A model generated the notes under the pieces. That model was not told the origin of the DNA. It saw only the letters and a program-made list of their open reading frames with translations, and ran no database searches. A program made the position numbers and the translations under genes. Source: a virus. From it: a stretch of 24,468 nucleotides of DNA. Below are positions 22,601 through 24,468 of this stretch, one piece after another; within the stretch, counting starts at the first letter, position 1; every line of letters starts with the position of its first letter. Location of the stretch: IMG/VR virus record IMGVR_UViG_3300047551_002086, positions 1-24,468 of that record. One strand, given 5' to 3'.

Positions 22601-24336
22601 AACCAAATATTCTTGAACATAAGAAGTTAACATTTGAAAAACCACTAAAGTTAAGTGGTGAAAACACACGCAGAAACAATAAATTTGTAAGTACAGAACA
22701 TACTTACGCACGTGATTTTGATATTACGTTGTCAACAGGAACAACGATAAACATTAGAGCACGCGAAAGTCAAAGCGCATTATACACAGATTACAACACA
22801 ACAATTGATTTAAATAACAGAACTACTGTACGAGGTGAATCAAATAATTCATTTAGTACAACGTTGGCAATGATGCAAGATTCTGCATCAGGTCAATACA
22901 CTACATATAACGCAAACACACTATTTATTACTTCCTCCATGCCAGAAGCAGAAATACTAACTGGATTATTGGAAGGTGTTACCATCGAAAGTACTGCTGG
23001 TATACCATATGGTGATTACAATTATTATGAAGGACCAGCTGCAATTGGATATGATTCTGAATCTATTAAAACATACTATGAAGTATTTGATTCGGATGTA
23101 GACAAGGCAAGTTATATTGAATATCTACAAGAATATGGTGGAATGACATTACGTGAAGCCCGACTTGCGGCAGCAAGCTACAAGCCAGGAAATATCATAG
23201 ATGTGTATGATTTAATTGGAACTAATGATGACCTTACTTACGCAAGTTTAATTCCTATCATTCCACCACGAGCAGATCTTGACGATTATGGGGTACAAAA
23301 TTACTTTATTAAAGATAGTGGTATCTATAATTTTGACGCAGTTAGAAAAGATATTATAGGAACTAAACAACTCAATTTCCTAACAGGGGCACAAGCTACG
23401 TGGTCATTTGGTCAAACCTACGCTAGAAATGATGTGGTAGTGCAGTTGGGAGCAACAGGATCGGACAAAACTTCAAACGGTAAACTATTTAGATATATTG
23501 CCGCGGATGCACCTTCGGTATCATATAATTTCCCATCGCAAGACAAAAATAGATGGGCACCTGTGTTTTATACCGGTAAATTAATTCAAAAACCATATCG
23601 TATAATTTTCGATATTAATAAGGCACAAGGTGACGAATCCGTATTTACATTACCAGTTACACGGGTAGATATAGCAAGACCAACCGTTGCACCAGATAGA
23701 TATACTACCAGATTAAACTTTGGTTCGTTTAGTGCAAACACACAAGAAACGGGATTGATACGTCTACAAGCTATCGCATCATTATTCTCAGTAAATGTCG
23801 GAGTGGGAACGTCACCAGTTCCAAATATTCGTGTTCGTTTATATGATTCTTCAATCAAACGAGATGCTGATAAAAACAGAGTGTTTGGGGTAGAACCAAC
23901 GGGTGACCACGGTGTATTGTTGGATATGACATTTACATCTGAGTCAGTAAGTAGAAATGTTGGATTGTACCCACCGGCAACATTAGTAAATAATGATATC
24001 GGGTTAGCATCGAGTCCAATTATTTATTATACTGTTGATGAATTGGCAGGTAATAATTACGCAAACGGGTTCATAATTACCTTTAATTACTTTGCTATCG
24101 AAGCACCTATCGCATTACCTATTGGATACTTACCACGACACTATAAGTTCTACAGAGACACGTTGAAAGCAACAAAACGTCGAAACTTTGAAGGTTGTAA
24201 AAATACAGTAGATACAACAATTGATGGAAGATCACCAGTTGAAGTCACATTTACCGCAGGTACCACTATTACGGTCACTCCAAACATCCTCCAAGAAGAA
24301 GATAATTTGGGTGGTATTAACCTAAATGTGAACTAA
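19687..24336 (+). CDS. Giant baseplate wedge protein, gpI/gp7-like with LamG-like insert
   Basis: A 1549-residue protein. Residues 1-260 are a beta/alpha N-terminal region. About 400-535 resembles the P2 gpI tail-protein family: NAIPQYLQDDINSQEFIKF, IDQMPYLYDRRVN, DLIWNVAKSFGLSL and, most telling, KRFLHNAPYLNRIRGTPNALKALLGIFG. In contractile tails gpI corresponds to T4 gp7, partner of gp6. Right after it, about 541-734, is a LamG/concanavalin-like domain (FNTGSYLVLPMTGSLQRQTY, then YDVMVRYDGPTVTLNV, FYLGGSGSL and FNGLVDEVRVWGEKITDQRFYEQ). The remainder holds a helical region with AIGNID-like segments, a PQFVRFFDELAPTLFEQASQLVPAKTVLQSG segment, and near the end a small YARNDVVVQL...GKLFRYIA...NRWAPVF module like carbohydrate-binding units. 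It is longer than T4 gp7 (1032 aa). The start is six bases after the preceding TAA. Role: a wedge arm carrying a glycan-binding module. Confidence 0.75.
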   Translation: MALNSGIKSLPLVVAVYEADLNPGETSVSLGLKIDTYEPIQVNLRDALVSVLSREVSTQVQSYIDKDRFLKTLINFGEDTQRLVTNWKLDPNDPTKLLVKLLSPLDFDLDVGNRVFISREVANSVVDTIKLELIPQPDTSLWLRPKNTEVKSFISDTELLNIYGRKISNQTLSSIGIDVTGSEDQYGGYTFKNNLLRQWFTDDYKSVELNVDYTNYANFITYGSAKLRLDAFKQKITKIRELENKAKFYSAGSQDSIFGFSETVIDVPTIYYVSTSLASPVLITESGSATVTTGSTVSIFSVDALPSAAAYLVETSKEAALEIENIIRSFDGYERYLFYESGSAYSASVYWQLNGTEYNSDGTWPKKDQDGNLYSPTSAQVTTWYELQSAIAERYDENNVNLLSNAIPQYLQDDINSQEFIKFTQLIGHFFDTIKIYIDQMPYLYDRRVNATEGLSQDLIWNVAKSFGLSLTNPDSAASLYSFTTDGSVPKKREQVTELYKRFLHNAPYLNRIRGTPNALKALLGIFGLNEQVVGIRETNTTTTGSFEIFDEVTNALNFNTGSYLVLPMTGSLQRQTYTLQFRFNNATQATTTLGVGDTGAPSGSWVINLATHPSASSTYGRIEIKDTIGEVLLSSSYADMFDSEDYYDVMVRYDGPTVTLNVAHSDGEEILYSSSMSTTGSYLRDAWNATQNFYLGGSGSLSLNNFNGLVDEVRVWGEKITDQRFYEQVLDPGSFVGNNYQSPVEALSVRLSFHTPKNLWSGSISNESPYRNKEGDPTRPPTLIEPNPVTGPLPNITNIIAVGFESKTAYPYSMARVSRKVKQYTTNNSAYSYGSNNIIIAPPAVFTETGEGGELILHRTKSIVNNEERRKQQQTKRYLGFFVSPTDAVNNLLIRALGNIDVKGLVGINTRYESRYTGIEALQNYYKQYYNATVNIPQFVRFFDELAPTLFEQASQLVPAKTVLQSGIVIEPNILEHKKLTFEKPLKLSGENTRRNNKFVSTEHTYARDFDITLSTGTTINIRARESQSALYTDYNTTIDLNNRTTVRGESNNSFSTTLAMMQDSASGQYTTYNANTLFITSSMPEAEILTGLLEGVTIESTAGIPYGDYNYYEGPAAIGYDSESIKTYYEVFDSDVDKASYIEYLQEYGGMTLREARLAAASYKPGNIIDVYDLIGTNDDLTYASLIPIIPPRADLDDYGVQNYFIKDSGIYNFDAVRKDIIGTKQLNFLTGAQATWSFGQTYARNDVVVQLGATGSDKTSNGKLFRYIAADAPSVSYNFPSQDKNRWAPVFYTGKLIQKPYRIIFDINKAQGDESVFTLPVTRVDIARPTVAPDRYTTRLNFGSFSANTQETGLIRLQAIASLFSVNVGVGTSPVPNIRVRLYDSSIKRDADKNRVFGVEPTGDHGVLLDMTFTSESVSRNVGLYPPATLVNNDIGLASSPIIYYTVDELAGNNYANGFIITFNYFAIEAPIALPIGYLPRHYKFYRDTLKATKRRNFEGCKNTVDTTIDGRSPVEVTFTAGTTITVTPNILQEEDNLGGINLNVN

Positions 24337-24351
24337 AACGAAACTATAACA

Positions 24352-24361
24352 TATTTATATT
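24352..24361 (+). promoter_or_regulatory. Candidate late-promoter element TATTTATATT (copy 3)
   Basis: Ten bases identical to 5657-5666, in the 55-base gap between the giant wedge gene and the last gene. The next start (24392) is 30 bases downstream, with AGGAGAGG (24376-24383) as ribosome site. The orientation question noted for copy 1 applies here. Confidence 0.4.
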
Positions 24362-24391
24362 AGACAATTTACGTCAGGAGAGGTACAAATT

Positions 24392-24468
24392 ATGGGATAT
24401 CTAAACAAGTCAACAATCACAGTTGATGCGGTGTTAACGAAAAAGGGTAGAGAACTTCTATCGAAGGG
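24392..24468 (+). CDS. Start of a tail structural protein (5' part only)
   Basis: ATG at 24392 follows AGGAGAGG and runs off the window after 25 complete codons. The visible residues, MGYLNKSTITVDAVLTKKGR then ELLSK, are like the N-terminus of a structural protein I recall from T4-like phages of marine bacteria, in which this segment is strongly conserved and followed by a domain for a high-copy tail part. The function cannot be judged from so little. Having its own candidate promoter and a strong ribosome site suggests higher expression than the giant gene before it. Confidence 0.7.
   Translation, partial: MGYLNKSTITVDAVLTKKGRELLSK

Noticed and set aside
1-24468. tRNA genes, CRISPR arrays, insertion sequences, integrase or attachment sites
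   Set aside because: Reading the gaps by eye showed no cloverleaf, no regularly spaced repeats, no transposase and no integrase. All gaps except 265-476 are under 100 bases. A tRNA scan was not possible, so a small miss cannot be fully excluded.

Overview
The window is part of the genome of a T4-like contractile-tailed phage (myovirus), or an environmental contig from one. The diagnostic genes are a GPW/gp25 baseplate wedge protein, a gp6 (Baseplate_J) wedge protein, a very large gpI/gp7-like wedge protein, a gp55-like late sigma factor, and the start of a tail protein of a type I recall from marine T4-like phages. All supported genes are on the + strand, tightly packed, often overlapping by 1-4 bases (ATGA, TAATG) or separated by a single base. 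The host cannot be named from the sequence. Strong Shine-Dalgarno sites and a near-consensus sigma-70 promoter argue against a Bacteroidetes host, although one tail protein carries a 'DDGSC' motif common in Bacteroidetes proteins.

Left part (1-5648), accessory and regulatory genes. It opens with the 3' end of an Hsp20 chaperone gene, followed by a 26-residue, eight-cysteine metallothionein-like peptide gene too small for ordinary gene callers. A compact control region (356-467) follows: an 11-bp stem that presents a 12-base perfect anti-16S match in its loop, a possible six-residue leader, and an intrinsic terminator. Next come a four-helix membrane/coiled-coil protein, a sigma-70-type promoter, and a coupled run: UV-damage endonuclease, family 2 glycosyltransferase, a CBS-less IMP dehydrogenase, a membrane-anchored lysozyme/transglycosylase-like protein, a small membrane protein and the gp55-like sigma factor.

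Right part (5657-24468), virion genes. A short protein of unknown role precedes a gp5/VgrG-like spike candidate and a 905-residue helical protein with two C-terminal fibronectin-like domains. After an 83-base gap comes an uninterrupted baseplate cassette (10411-24336): a small unknown protein, gp25, gp6, a DNRLRE-like beta protein, a nucleotidyltransferase-fold protein, four beta-rich or low-complexity structural proteins (one with a long Gly/Ala hydrophobic segment, one with Ig/PEGA-like domains, one with the DDGSC motif), and a 1549-residue gpI/gp7-like protein with an inserted LamG-like domain. The last gene runs off the window.

The three clear gaps before late genes (5649-5686, 10328-10410, 24337-24391) each contain TATTTATATT or TATTTAAATA, a candidate late-promoter element for the gp55-like factor. 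The least expected items are the metallothionein-like mini-gene with its control region, the nucleotidyltransferase inside the baseplate cassette, and the group of stress-related genes (Hsp20, metallothionein-like peptide, UV endonuclease) at the left end.
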